From: Hibiscus mutabilis
Taxonomy: Eukaryota; Streptophyta; Magnoliopsida; Malvales; Malvaceae
Length of the DNA stretch: 64,000 nucleotides
Assembly: GCA_019671005.1 (NCBI GenBank)
Contig: CM033726.1
Location: 22,257,657 to 22,321,656, forward strand
Reading direction: 5' to 3'
Shown: piece after piece, positions 54,980 through 64,000 of the stretch
Numbering within the stretch: the stretch's first letter is position 1
Layout: every line of letters starts with the position of its first letter
Made by a program: the position numbers and the translations under genes
The notes under the pieces: generated by a model
Told to the model about the DNA's origin: nothing
Seen by the model: only the letters and a program-made list of their open reading frames with translations
Database searches by the model: none

Positions 54980-55128
54980 GGATGTGGAGGGGTTTATACG
55001 GCGTACCGAATACTCCATCCAAGTACCCTAACAGTAGAGGGGTTAAACAGTACCGAATACTCCCGTTAGTGGGTCAAACATCTAACTGATGAGAAGGATG
55101 GGTATCCTTGTGGGTTGAAAGTGTACCC
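54980..55128 (+). repeat. Stem-loop series in the D LTR
   Basis: Stems GGATG/CATCC (54980/55016), CTAAC/GTTAG (55028/55065) and GGGTA/TACCC (55100/55124) in succession. Two enclose GGGGTT-A-AC sequence. Their position in the LTR corresponds to the seven-hairpin array of the solo LTR. Confidence 0.65.
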
Positions 55129-55964
55129 GGTTGAGATGGCTTGAAGTGTTGGGTTAATACTTGTTGAATCCGCGTATCCGATGAACTCTTTTGTTAATAG
55201 AATTGTCTAATGATCACTTGTAAGCCAATATAGTTGTTGATGTATCATTGAAATGTTTTATGATGTATAATGTGGTTTATACATGTTTTCTCCTTAAGCT
55301 TTGCATTTGGTAGTAATGCATGGGAAGGCTTAAGTAGAGAGTTAGCAATGTGACTTGCTGTTGATTAATGATATATGTAGCATATGGTTTAATATGCTGG
55401 TTATAATGATGTAAAGTGCATGCTTTAAAAGGGTGTGATGATGTTTTATAAGATGATGTTAAATAAATGGTTTTAAACGCATTGATGATGTTTTTTAGCA
55501 CTCCTCACTAAGCCTTGTGTGCTTACGCTCTTGTAGTCCATCAATGCAGATAATTGAGGTCTTGGAAGGCAGCAAGAAGCAAGGGGATCTTGGCAAGACT
55601 TGTTTCCAAAGTATGTTTTGGTTTAGACTATAATGAATAAGGGCAATGGGGAACCTATTTTGTTTTGGGAGATGTTTTGTGGAACTCCCTGCTTGAGCAT
55701 GTTTCTTTAGTTGCTCATGGGTTGTAAACGGCCTTTAAAGTTTGTTTTGATGCTGGTTTACCATTTTGACATGTTGTTTGAATGGACATTAGGAAGCATG
55801 CCTATAGATTCCCTTTTGATGCTTGATTCTTGTTGTGCTGTAGGAATGAAGTTGCTAGTTGTCTTGTGATATGTATGGCATGTTGGCATGGTGTTATAAG
55901 CATGCTGGAATCGTTTGAGAATGTGTTTGAGATGAAAAAACAGCAAATTGTGGCATTACAGGTC

Positions 55965-56265
55965 CATGCGTACCGATACGCGAAGGACTGTATCAGTACG
56001 GCTAGGCATTTTCTGGCCTGATGGATCGGTACACATAAGGGAGTACCAGTACGCCTAGGTGATTTTTGGCCTGGCGTACCGATACGGGTAATGATGGATC
56101 GGTACACATTCTAGCCTCTGGAATTTCACTTTTCAATCCAAACACGTGTACCGATACCCATATAAGCGTACCGGTATGTATGTTAAAAAGATTCAAAAGT
56201 TAGGTAAGTTCGTTATGGCGTATCGATAGCTACCATGGTGTAACGGTACGTGCCCGTACCGATAC
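55965..56265. repeat. CGTACCGATACG palindrome array, D LTR
   Basis: At least ten copies of GTACCGATACG, GATCGGTAC, GTATCAGTACG and similar, spaced by 10-25 bp, with words such as GGCCTG repeated between them. Confidence 0.85.
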
Positions 56266-56692
56266 CCGAGGCCGTTTTCTTTAATGTTGGCTTGACAGTT
56301 TTGCTTTCTTTGCATTCTAGTCCCTGAATCTTGTCCATGCGATTGTATGAGCTTGAATGGTCAATTTGAGTTGAAATTTGAGATGAATGATTAGAACCTG
56401 ACTAATTAAAGATTGGTAGATTAAAAGTGGCTTAAATCTTGCAAATTTCCTATATTTGCAATTTGGTCCCAAAATTGCAAATGTGACCAATTGGATGTCA
56501 AAAAGATGCCCGATTGAGGTGGGGTTATACCAAAGTGATGCATGTACACGTAGGACTAATAATTGGCATCTAGAGAAGATAAAAAGAAAGAAAATGGACC
56601 GGGTTTTGTTGAATCTCTTTGGTTTGCTACAGCAAACCTAATGTAGCTTCCTCGATTCGGTCTAGCGGCTAGACCCGGTCAAGGGGGTTACA

Positions 56693-57190
56693 TACGCGGT
56701 ACTAAAACTTAACCTCGTACCCAAAGCCTGTTGCAAACATTCCCAAAACCTTGCTATAAACCTCATATCTCTATCTGAAACAATAGACTTGGGTACCCCA
56801 TGCAAATGCACAATCTCAGCGATATACAAATCTGCCAAGTTGTCCAAGGTATATGTCGTACGCACTGGCACAAAATGTGCACACTTTGTAAACTAATCAA
56901 CAACCACCCAAATGGAGTCATTCTTTTGTCGGTGTCAAAGGCAACCCTAACACAAAATCCATGATGATCCTTTACCATTTCTATTCCGAAATTCTCAATA
57001 GTTCCAACAACCCGGATGACAACTAATGTTCAGCGTTAACCCGCTGGCACACCATGCATTTACAAACAAAATCCGCCACATCCTTCTTCAGACCAACCCA
57101 ATATTACACATCTTTCAACCCCCATTACATCTTGGTACTACCGAAATGCATAGAAGAAGGACTAGAGAGTGCCTTCGTCAAAATAGTGCG
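56693..57190 (-). pseudogene. Chromovirus E integrase core (cut by the D LTR)
   Basis: Minus strand. The zinc-finger and first-Asp regions at 56930-57140 are badly frameshifted. LDNLADLYIAEIVHLHGVPKSIVSDRDMRF (second Asp) and LGTRLSFSTAY follow at 56705-56871. The frame stops where the D LTR ends at 56692, just before the HPQTDGQ-E segment, so the catalytic Glu, chromodomain and 3' LTR of E are missing from the right side of D. This suggests D inserted into E's integrase. Confidence 0.85.
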
Positions 57191-58460
57191 CCTCAACTCC
57201 TAAACATTCGGCATAACTCTTTGACCCTTGAAACACAAAGCTCCATCATCATCAAAATGAAATTTAGTTGGATTACCATCCAATATGTCCTTAACATGCG
57301 AAACCAAAGAATCATCATACGGTTGCTTAGCTTTAATCATATGTGACATCATCGGCATAACTTGCAACTCAACCAACAACCTACTTTTCTGTGTTACACT
57401 CAACCTTGCAAATATAGCCCTAAGCTCAACCGCAACCTTATGACTTAACGCATCCGCAACCACATTAACCTCTCCGAGATTATACTCGATCGTCAAGTCA
57501 TAATCCTTAAGCAACTCCAACCATTTACGATGCCTAAGATTCAAATCCTTTTGAGACATCAAATACTTCAAACTCTTATGATTCGTAAAAACAACACACT
57601 TTTCTCTGTAAAAGATAGTGTCTCCAAATCTTCAAGGAAAATACCACAATCGCAAGCTCCAAAACATGAGTCGGATAGTTGCACTCATGAACCTTCAACT
57701 ATCTCGATGCGTAGGCCACAAACTTACCATCTTGCATCAGCACACAACTCGAACCAATATAAAATGCATCACTATAAACAACAAATTCTTTCCCGAACTC
57801 AAGTTGAATCAACAGAGGAGCATGAGTCAAAACCTTTTTTAACTTCTCAAAACTATGTTGTTGCTTCTCCGTCCACACATAAGGAACATTCTTTTGCAAC
57901 AACTTCGTCAACGGTGTTGCAACAATAGAAAACCCATCTACAAAGCGATAATAATAACCAGCCAACCCAAGGAAACTACGAACCTTTGATACAGACTTAG
58001 GTTGCTTCCAATTAAGAATAGCCTCAATTTTCTGTGGATCAACATGAATACCCTCCGCGTAAACCACATGACCAAGGAACATCACTTCCTTCAGCCAAAA
58101 CTCAAACTTACTCAGCTTGGCATACAACCGATTATCTTTCAAAACTTGCAATACAATCCGTAAATGCCGATCATGTTCTTCCTCGGTACGAGAGTACACG
58201 AGAATAACATCAATAAACACCACCACAAACTGATCAAGATACTCATAGAACACCCTGTTCATCACATCCATGAATGTAGTTGGGCCATTCGTCAAACCAA
58301 ACGACATCACCAAGAACTCATAATGCCTGTACCTTGTACAAAACGCAGTCTTATGCACATCCACATCCTTAACCTTCAACTAATAGTACCACGAAACTAA
58401 TCAAACAAATCATCAATCCTAGGGAAATGATACTTATTCTTCATCGTTAACTTATTCAAC
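57191..58460 (-). pseudogene. Chromovirus E reverse transcriptase (second half) and RNase H
   Basis: Frame 58379-57699: VMSFGLTNGPTTFMDVMNRVF, the YxDD equivalent VFIDVILVYS (second Asp replaced by Val), LSKFEFWLKEVMFLGHVVYAEGIHVDPQK, VRSFLGLAGYYYRFVDGFS and EFVVYSDAFYIGSSCVLMQDGKFVAYAS. RNase H continues after a frameshift in 57571-57200 with LNLRHRKWLELLKDYDLTIEY and VNVVADALSHK. Close in motif style to D (they share LLQKNV and EGIHVDPQK-like words), so D and E belong to related families. Confidence 0.88.
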
Positions 58461-59075
58461 TGCCGATGATCAATGCACATACGCATCGTACCATCTTTCT
58501 TTTTCACAAAAAAGAATCAGAGCAATCCAAGGCGAAACACTCGGTCGAATGAACCCATGATCCAACAACTCTTGAAGTTGTGTCTTCAACTCTTTCAATT
58601 CCTTCGGTGCCATCCTATAAGGAGAAATGGACATCGGTGTCGTACCCGAGTACGTCTCAATACCAATCTCCACCTCTCTATTTGGCGGTAAAATCAACAA
58701 CTCTTTAGGAAACACTTCTAAAAAAATCACAAACGGTTTGAATGTCCTGCACCTGAAGACCTTTAACTTACGGATTCATCACGATAACCAAATAAGCTTG
58801 ACATCCTCCTTGAATCATCTTTTTCTCTTGTGTAGCCAAAACAACATTGGACAAGAATTTCACATTCTCGCCAACCACCACTACTTCGTAATCAATAGCT
58901 AACTTCAAAGAAATCACCAATCCATACCCAATAAAGCGCCAAAACTATGGAATGGCAATTCCATTAGTCCGCAGCAAACTCAAGACCTTGCACTACCAAA
59001 GGATATCTCCTAAACAACTTCTTAACCGAAACCGTCTCACCAAAAGAACTAGTTACTAACACTTTGTCGGCCTCT
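58461..59075 (-). pseudogene. Chromovirus E protease end and start of reverse transcriptase
   Basis: Minus frame 58730-58470 has FLEVFPKELLILPPNREVEIGIE, RMAPKELKELKTQLQELLDHGFIRPSVSPW, then loses frame at the KKKDG segment. Upstream, 58740-59060 holds protease-like words (VVQGLEFAADLMELPFHSF and MDWLV, then YEVVVVGENVKFLSNVVLATQEKK) but no active-site DSGS. Stops are frequent. Confidence 0.78.
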
Positions 59076-59285
59076 GAGAAATTATATGTAAGTGTGGACA
59101 TATGTATGCATGATTCCTTATATGTCATGCTAGATGTCTATGCATATACATATGGATGCAAAACCTCTAGTGTCATGCCCATAGATGTATGCATGTACTG
59201 ACATATTTAAATATATACATTTAAGTGTTTTTTCACTGTGCATGTTCAACATCCATACCTACTTATAATATTCTCGGTACCAACA
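59076..59285. other. AT-rich segment with TATGCATG words between gag and protease of E
   Basis: No homology to D gag-protease was seen. Words such as TATGTATGCATG, TATGCATATACATATG and ATGTATGCATG recur. It may be a short insertion or filler replacing deleted gag-protease sequence; I cannot assign it. Confidence 0.35.
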
Positions 59286-60190
59286 TTCGCTGCAACACGT
59301 CGAAAACACTCTAGCAACCCTTAATTGTTAATCAGAACTCTTTCTCTGTACCATAGTACACGAGAACACCACCACTCTGGCCTCTACTCAAAACCAGGTA
59401 TTTAGAGAATACCTAACACATCATCATCTCGAATGTCACTAGCACATTCGACGCTTCCAAAAATAGCTATATCGCCAATGGTCTAAAATGCAACTAGCGC
59501 TAACCACGCTAGAGCCTTAGGAAAGGACTCTCAGGTGAACTAACTTCACCCCATGCTCGGCCACTAACATGCCACCCTGCGATAACGACATAAAATCGTG
59601 CTTCCTCGCATCCAAATACTGAGGACCAAGATACTTCCTCTTAAAAGCTCTCTGAAAGAACTCTCAAGTCACATCTACCTCTGGGAAACCCGCAACTGTG
59701 GTTACCCACCAATGGTAAGCATCACCTTGCAACATGGTCACGGTGAAACACAACTTACGCAAATTGTTGCAATCCATCTGATTCAGAATACGATTTGTCT
59801 TTTCTAGCCATCCCTCGGCTGCCTGAGGGATCAGACCCTGAACTCTATGCCTCCCAAACTGTAAAAGTGCTCCAAGGGTAAACCTTGATTAACCACTACG
59901 GCAGGTGCAGGTGCTTGCACTTGCACTCCAGCCATTGCTGCCTGAAAAGCTTTTGTCATCGCTTGGATCAACGAAGTCAAATCCCCAAAAACTGGCCCTT
60001 GTAGAGCCTGAAGTACACCACTTACCCCAACATCACAAGGGGAACTAATGGAAGAGGAAGAGGTAAGGTATTACGAGGATTCCCTACATCATCATTACTT
60101 TGCCCAGACCCGACCCGGCATTACCAGCCGTCGAACGAGTCTCACTTCAAGCCATGCTAACAAAAGTACCAAAACACATTAAAGTCAGGC
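59286..60190 (-). pseudogene. Chromovirus E gag, heavily decayed
   Basis: Minus-strand words in several frames match D gag: AMAGVQVQAPAP and VNQGLPLEHFYSLGG near 59880-59945, an FRELLRGSILVL-type scrap, and the WWTT/WEFF region near 59680. Stops and shifts are dense, and no zinc knuckle was recognised. Identified mainly by position between protease and primer site. Confidence 0.6.
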
Positions 60191-60390
60191 TAGCATTCGG
60201 CAAAGGATCCAATACAACCTTATAAAACATTTTCAATCCTCGGTAATAGGCAATGTGTTCCCAATTCATGCTCTTACTTGATATAAAACAATCATCGTAC
60301 ATATACACAATCACCGTGCATATAAAACAACATCAATTAATCAAACAAAAATATCCCAATCTTTTGTAACCTGGCTTTGATACCACCAAA
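60191..60390 (-). promoter_or_regulatory. Leader and primer-binding site of element E
   Basis: GGCTTTGATACCA on the plus strand at 60373-60385 is the complement of TGGTATCAAAGCC, the tRNA-Met site with one G-to-A change. The leader between it and gag is noncoding. Confidence 0.78.
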
Positions 60391-61839
60391 TGTTACCCCC
60401 TTGACCCCGCCTAGATGCCCGACTGAACCAAACGATCTACATTAGGTTTGCCAAAACAAACCCGAGAAATATTACAAAAATTGGTCTATTTTTTTTTAAC
60501 TTGTCTAAATGCATATTATTAATTCTAAGTGATCGTACTTGTAGCGGGTGAAATTACAAAGAAAATGGACCTAAAAAAGGAACCGATTGCACACAATACG
60601 TTTTAAGGACCAAAACATAAAACTAATAAATTAATGGACCATTAAAAAATTAGGGTTACCAATCTTCAATTAGTCAGATTACTTGCTTAAAGGTTAATTT
60701 ACAGGCCAAACCGACCATCCATACTCATTTAATTTCATGTACATCATTCAAGGACTAAAACGAAAGAATCAAAAACTTTAAAACATCCAATAACTGAAAT
60801 AACAGCTTCCCGTATTGGTACATGAGCAACTATATCGGTATGCCTTGGCCACTTTATAAAACTCAGATTCTAGTAGCTCAAAACCATACCGGTACGACTA
60901 CGTGTATCGGTACACCTTGCCATTTTGCTTTTACCCATACCGAAACACTATCCCACGTACCGAAATGCTATGCCTAGAATGGCTTACCAGTATCGAAATG
61001 GCTATCCTGCATACTGAAACATCATGCAGAAAATGGCTTATCTGTACCGGTACGGGAATACGCGTTATGATACGCCTGGACCAAAAATGTCCATTTTTGC
61101 TGTGTGACACACTTTGATGATTATCTTTACACTTAAGCATGCTTCAAAAACCAAAGCAACATTACTAAGGATCGATCCTAACCATAATATCACAGGAACA
61201 ACATCATCTCATAGCAATCATACTTTAAAGATAAACTATAGGCATGCTACCTAAAACCACATTACCAAAAGTGCAAAAACTCTCTTTTGAACATTTTCCA
61301 GCATATGCAACTTACCCACATAACTATAGCATCAAAACCAACATGCTAGAATCATCAAAACATGGCAATCAACCAAGGATAACTAGATGCATATCTAAGC
61401 AACCACCTAGCATCAACCATAAGAAAGGATCATCAACATGCTTATCAACATCAATCCAACTTCAAAACACAGCATTAATCATGCTTAAAAACTAGGGAAA
61501 ATAGAATTACAAATCCTAAAAACTTGTTGAACATATTCACTTATTAACTGAAAACTTAAACCGAGTTTATACTCTAAGGTAGTCTTTGCTCTTGGATCAC
61601 TTTAAACCTTGCCTTTGTTGCCTCAAACCTCAATGCTCTGCATCATTAGGAAAAAGAGAGCGTAAGCACACATGCCTAGTGAGGATGCTCATAAAAACAA
61701 TGATGCATTTGAAATCAATTGAAAACCAAAGACCACTTGTTTTCAAAACATGTTTATCAACCAAAGCATACTCATTATTTCCAATCTGAAACATGCATAA
61801 CGTTCCTTATGCAACATCAATTAAACATCCCATGCTTAT
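60391..61839 (-). repeat. Chromovirus E 5' LTR, truncated at its 5' side
   Basis: Starts TGTTACCCCCTTGACC on the plus strand, the reverse complement of the D LTR end. It is homologous to 56692 back to about 55300 and to 27356 up to about 28760. It carries the palindrome array at 60795-61075 and the block with CTCTGCATCATTAGGAAAAAGAG (compare 28619). It is interrupted at 61840 by element G. Confidence 0.85.
60795..61075. repeat. CGTAYCGRTACG palindrome array, E LTR
   Basis: Third copy of the array: TATCGGTATG, ACCGGTACGAC, GTATCGGTACAC, CGTACCGAAATG, TGTACCGGTACGGG and others, more decayed than at 27775. Confidence 0.8.
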
Positions 61840-62850
61840 TGTAGACTCTCTAAGTGAATGTTGGCAAAAAGGGCAAAAGATATGTGTTGAAAAAATATAA
61901 AGTAGTGCCAAGATGAGCCTTTTCTGTGCAAGTATACACGGTCTGCAAGTAATACAGCTGGTAAGCTTAGTATCGATCCCGCAGAGATTGTCTTGGAATT
62001 CAATTACTTTGATTGTTACTTGCCTTAAGAAAAAGTTGATTTGTTTGAAGTTGGTTTTGGAAATATTTGAAACGTAAAGAAATAAAAGTAAAGCAAAGAC
62101 GTTGGCAAGGAATGTGCTTTAATGAATGATGAGCGTTGGCAGGGAATGCCTGGTTTTCACGCTCTTCATGCCATGCCAGCCTTTAATAACAACTTGTCTT
62201 GGCATTTTTTGCCGAGCAGATTCAAAATTAGCAAAGCCTCTCTCGATGGTCATTGCCCTAAATTGATCATGTAAAAACCCATATATCTTTATAGTGTATG
62301 CTTTTAAATAAACCAATTTGATTAGGATCCAATCTATAACCTAAGGGGTATATTTCACTCCTGAAGTAAGTTCATCTACTTGAACGACTTCTCTCGAAGC
62401 TTCTCTCCTTAGTATTCGACAACTGATCGTTGCCACCCCAAGTCTGTTAATATATTGAGGATCAATAGGCCAACAGTGCCAGCTCTCGCTTGGCATAGTA
62501 TTTAGAAAGCATTAAAGTACGCCGAATAGATAAAACATTACCAAGGAAGATTTATTATTAAAAACTAAAACATAAAATAGCGTTCAACGCAAACATCCCC
62601 CACCAACTATGAAATTAGTTCATGGTGAGGGATTTAACCAAAAAACCACAAACGTTTCCCATGTACATCATCATTTAAAACAAAATAAAATAACTTGCCT
62701 AACAAATGTTAACATTTTTCAAGATTAAACCGAGGCAAAATTTTCTTTTTCTTTTTTAGTGGTTCAGTATGCATCTATCTAAATGACCTAAATGGCATGG
62801 CAACAGAATTTAGACATGAAATGTATGTGGCATAAATGTGAGAAAATGCA
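61840..62850 (-). repeat. LTR of Athila-like element G (about 1 kb)
   Basis: Right end AAAATGCA next to a polypurine tract. Left end placed at TGTAGACTC, where homology to the E LTR stops (uncertain by about 20 bp). Near the left end GTGCAAGTATACACG, GCAAGTAATA and GTATCGATCCC resemble the end of the other Athila LTRs, but the rest differs, so it is another family. The target duplication cannot be checked because the other LTR is outside the window. Confidence 0.7.
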
Positions 62851-63061
62851 CACCCTCAAACCCAAGATGTTCATTATCCTCAATGCATGAAACAACACAT
62901 ATATACAAGAAAAACAGAAACAATAAAAAAGCATGATCATGTAAATGCAATGGAATGAAATGTAAAGGAGTTTAGGAAGAAGATGACTCCCCTTCTGAGA
63001 CTATTTGCCATGCGGCACGGGTCTTTCTTCTCATAAATGGCCCACGATCAGGGGCCATGTG
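62851..63061 (-). other. 3' UTR and polypurine tract of element G
   Basis: On the minus strand a CATTGAGGATAATG hairpin-like module precedes GGGTTTGAGGGTG at the LTR border. It is the counterpart of the ATTGCTTG-AGGA-CAAGCAAT plus G-tract module of the other Athila elements. Only one module is seen and there are no CTAGAG hairpins. Noncoding. Confidence 0.65.
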
Positions 63062-64000
63062 CTATTTTCGTTTCATGCTTAGTTTTGAAGTGGCAGTGGA
63101 GGCTCTAATTTCTTCCTTTTCCTTGGCAGGCTCCGATGCGGCAAGTGCATCGATGGCATTAGATGGCGTATGTAAAGTAGGTGACACTGGCGACTTGGCT
63201 TTGGTTTCCTTTGATTTAGATGAAGAATCATAACTGGCAGACTTTACTTGAATTGGAGACAATGGGACTGTGGCATCGGATAGGGTATAAACTGGACTAG
63301 CTGGCATGGCATTGTCGCTGGTAGAGGGCTCGGTAGGGAAGTCTGGAAATTCTGGCACAAAATCAATTGATAATTTTGTAAGAGCCTCCCTGATTACAAC
63401 ATCCCTAGCTTGAATGTAATGTCGCATCTTGACATTGAGCTCCTCGGCTTTTTCTAGCTTTTGAAGAATAATCTCCTGGCGACGGTGAATTTGGGATAGC
63501 ATTTCCAGTGAACTGTCTGACACAGTTTCTGGCATGGTTGCTGGCTCAGCCTTTGATACTTTAGGCCTTGGTGTGGGCACTTTTGCTTTCTCCTTGGGCT
63601 CAACAACACTGAGATTTCTCCATATAGCAGCAATAATTGTTGTTTCTTTTATCATTTGTCCCCTATCCGTATCAAGCTTTGGCACACCATGGAGCATGCA
63701 AATGTTAGAAATCAACAAAGGAAAGAACAAACTACCATTACTTTTCGCTGCGTACGTGCAAGTTTCCTCAATAATAAGCTTGCCAACATTGATTTTGCGC
63801 CCCATAATAATATAGTGCAACAGGATCATCCTCGCTTCCGACACAGTCTCATTATGGGATGTGGGAATCATAGTAGCCTTGAGAAAGTATTTCCATCCTC
63901 TCCATTGCGGTTTCAATGCTAACCTCTTCACCGTATGGTGCCCCTTGGATGACACTGTCCATGCCATGGCAGGCTCACATAGATCTGCAAGCAGCCTCTT
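63062..64000 (-). CDS. Element G post-pol ORF, plant transposon protein family (partial)
   Basis: Minus-strand frame open from the window edge (64000) to TAG at 63062, at least 312 codons; the true start lies outside. The N-terminal half has LKPQWRGWKYFLKATMIPTSHN, RMILLHYIIMGRKINVGKLIIEE and GSLFFPLLISNICMLHGVP. These match the same domain as at 9250-9560 and the Pfam family I know as Transposase_32. A predicted helical segment follows (SLEMLSQIHRRQEIILQKLEKAEELNVKMRHYIQAR), coiled-coil-like. The tail is Ser/Pro/Lys-rich and low-complexity, ending in SMKRK. No signal peptide or membrane segment in the visible part. Unlike the Athila-1 copy it has no stop. The biochemical role is unknown. Confidence 0.8.
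   Translation of the reverse strand, partial: KRLLADLCEPAMAWTVSSKGHHTVKRLALKPQWRGWKYFLKATMIPTSHNETVSEARMILLHYIIMGRKINVGKLIIEETCTYAAKSNGSLFFPLLISNICMLHGVPKLDTDRGQMIKETTIIAAIWRNLSVVEPKEKAKVPTPRPKVSKAEPATMPETVSDSSLEMLSQIHRRQEIILQKLEKAEELNVKMRHYIQARDVVIREALTKLSIDFVPEFPDFPTEPSTSDNAMPASPVYTLSDATVPLSPIQVKSASYDSSSKSKETKAKSPVSPTLHTPSNAIDALAASEPAKEKEEIRASTATSKLSMKRK

Larger units (their letters stand above)
53300..56692 (+). repeat. Chromovirus D 3' LTR (about 3.4 kb)
   Basis: TGTAACGCCCC...GGGGGTTACA. The homologous solo LTR is at 27356-30886, and a truncated LTR of E lies at 60391-61839. It contains the palindrome GGCCGGCC (54938-54945), stem-loops at 54980-55128 and the CGTACCGATACG array at 55965-56265. 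No gene; minus-strand ORFs at 54103-56196 are chance. The bases after it (TACGC) should be the target duplication, but the left partner was deleted. Confidence 0.9.

Noticed and set aside
53300..56692. Several minus-strand ORFs of 60-100 codons in the D LTR
   Set aside because: They are not conserved in the solo LTR or E LTR, have no domain and are in AT-rich LTR sequence.

Overview
The window looks like a stretch of seed-plant nuclear heterochromatin, most likely from a eudicot (a guess from the AT-rich composition and element families; no host gene is present to confirm it). I found no host protein-coding, tRNA or rRNA gene. Nearly all of the 64 kb can be assigned to LTR retrotransposons of two Ty3/gypsy groups nested into one another. 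One group is chromovirus-like (Tekay/Del type: initiator tRNA-Met primer site, single gag-pol frame, C-terminal chromodomain, LTRs of 1.5 to 3.9 kb). The other is Athila-like (tRNA-Asp primer site, LTRs near 1.5 kb, an extra ORF after pol).

Layout. 1-5656: minus-strand chromovirus F (RT, PR and gag scraps, then a 3.9 kb LTR). 5657-6134: a slice of a family A LTR. 6135-20417: minus-strand Athila complex. It holds an LTR, a 3' UTR, a decayed post-pol ORF and a nearly full pol frame, then a truncated LTR, a tiny internal remnant, a second full LTR and a second pol copy that has lost RT and RNase H. 20418-25603: chromovirus A, with two LTR copies around 2 kb of scrambled pol. 25604-48065: chromovirus C on the plus strand. 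Its 5' LTR is split by a 3.5 kb solo LTR (27356-30886, target duplication ATTGG). Its RT is split by an Athila derivative (35094-37864, TAAGG). Its 3' LTR is split by a second Athila derivative (41720-47520, AGAAC). 48066-56692: chromovirus D, whose 5' LTR is mostly deleted and replaced by a 40-bp filler junction. 56693-61839: minus-strand chromovirus E. 61840-64000: minus-strand Athila-like element G, running off the right edge.

All coding regions but two are broken by stops, frameshifts or lost catalytic residues. The exceptions are the 418-codon chimeric gag-like ORF of the youngest Athila derivative (44636-45892) and the post-pol ORF of element G (63062-64000). Autonomous mobility is therefore unlikely for any copy. 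The youngest Athila derivative (nearly matching LTRs, intact primer site and target duplications) appears to have been moved by proteins supplied from elsewhere.

The most interesting signal is in the noncoding parts. Unrelated families carry arrays of short palindromes or stem-loops whose sequences differ while their symmetry is kept. They are UNCG-loop hairpins in the A LTR, seven hairpins with changing stems around one loop in the solo LTR, CGTAYCGRTACG palindromes in D-type LTRs, CTAGAG...CTCTAG hairpins in Athila 3' UTRs, and a GTTGCC-NN-GGCAAC palindrome scattered through Athila LTRs and coding sequence. One dyad (TATAGNTGG-NNNN-CC) is shared by four chromovirus LTR types with different but still palindromic cores.
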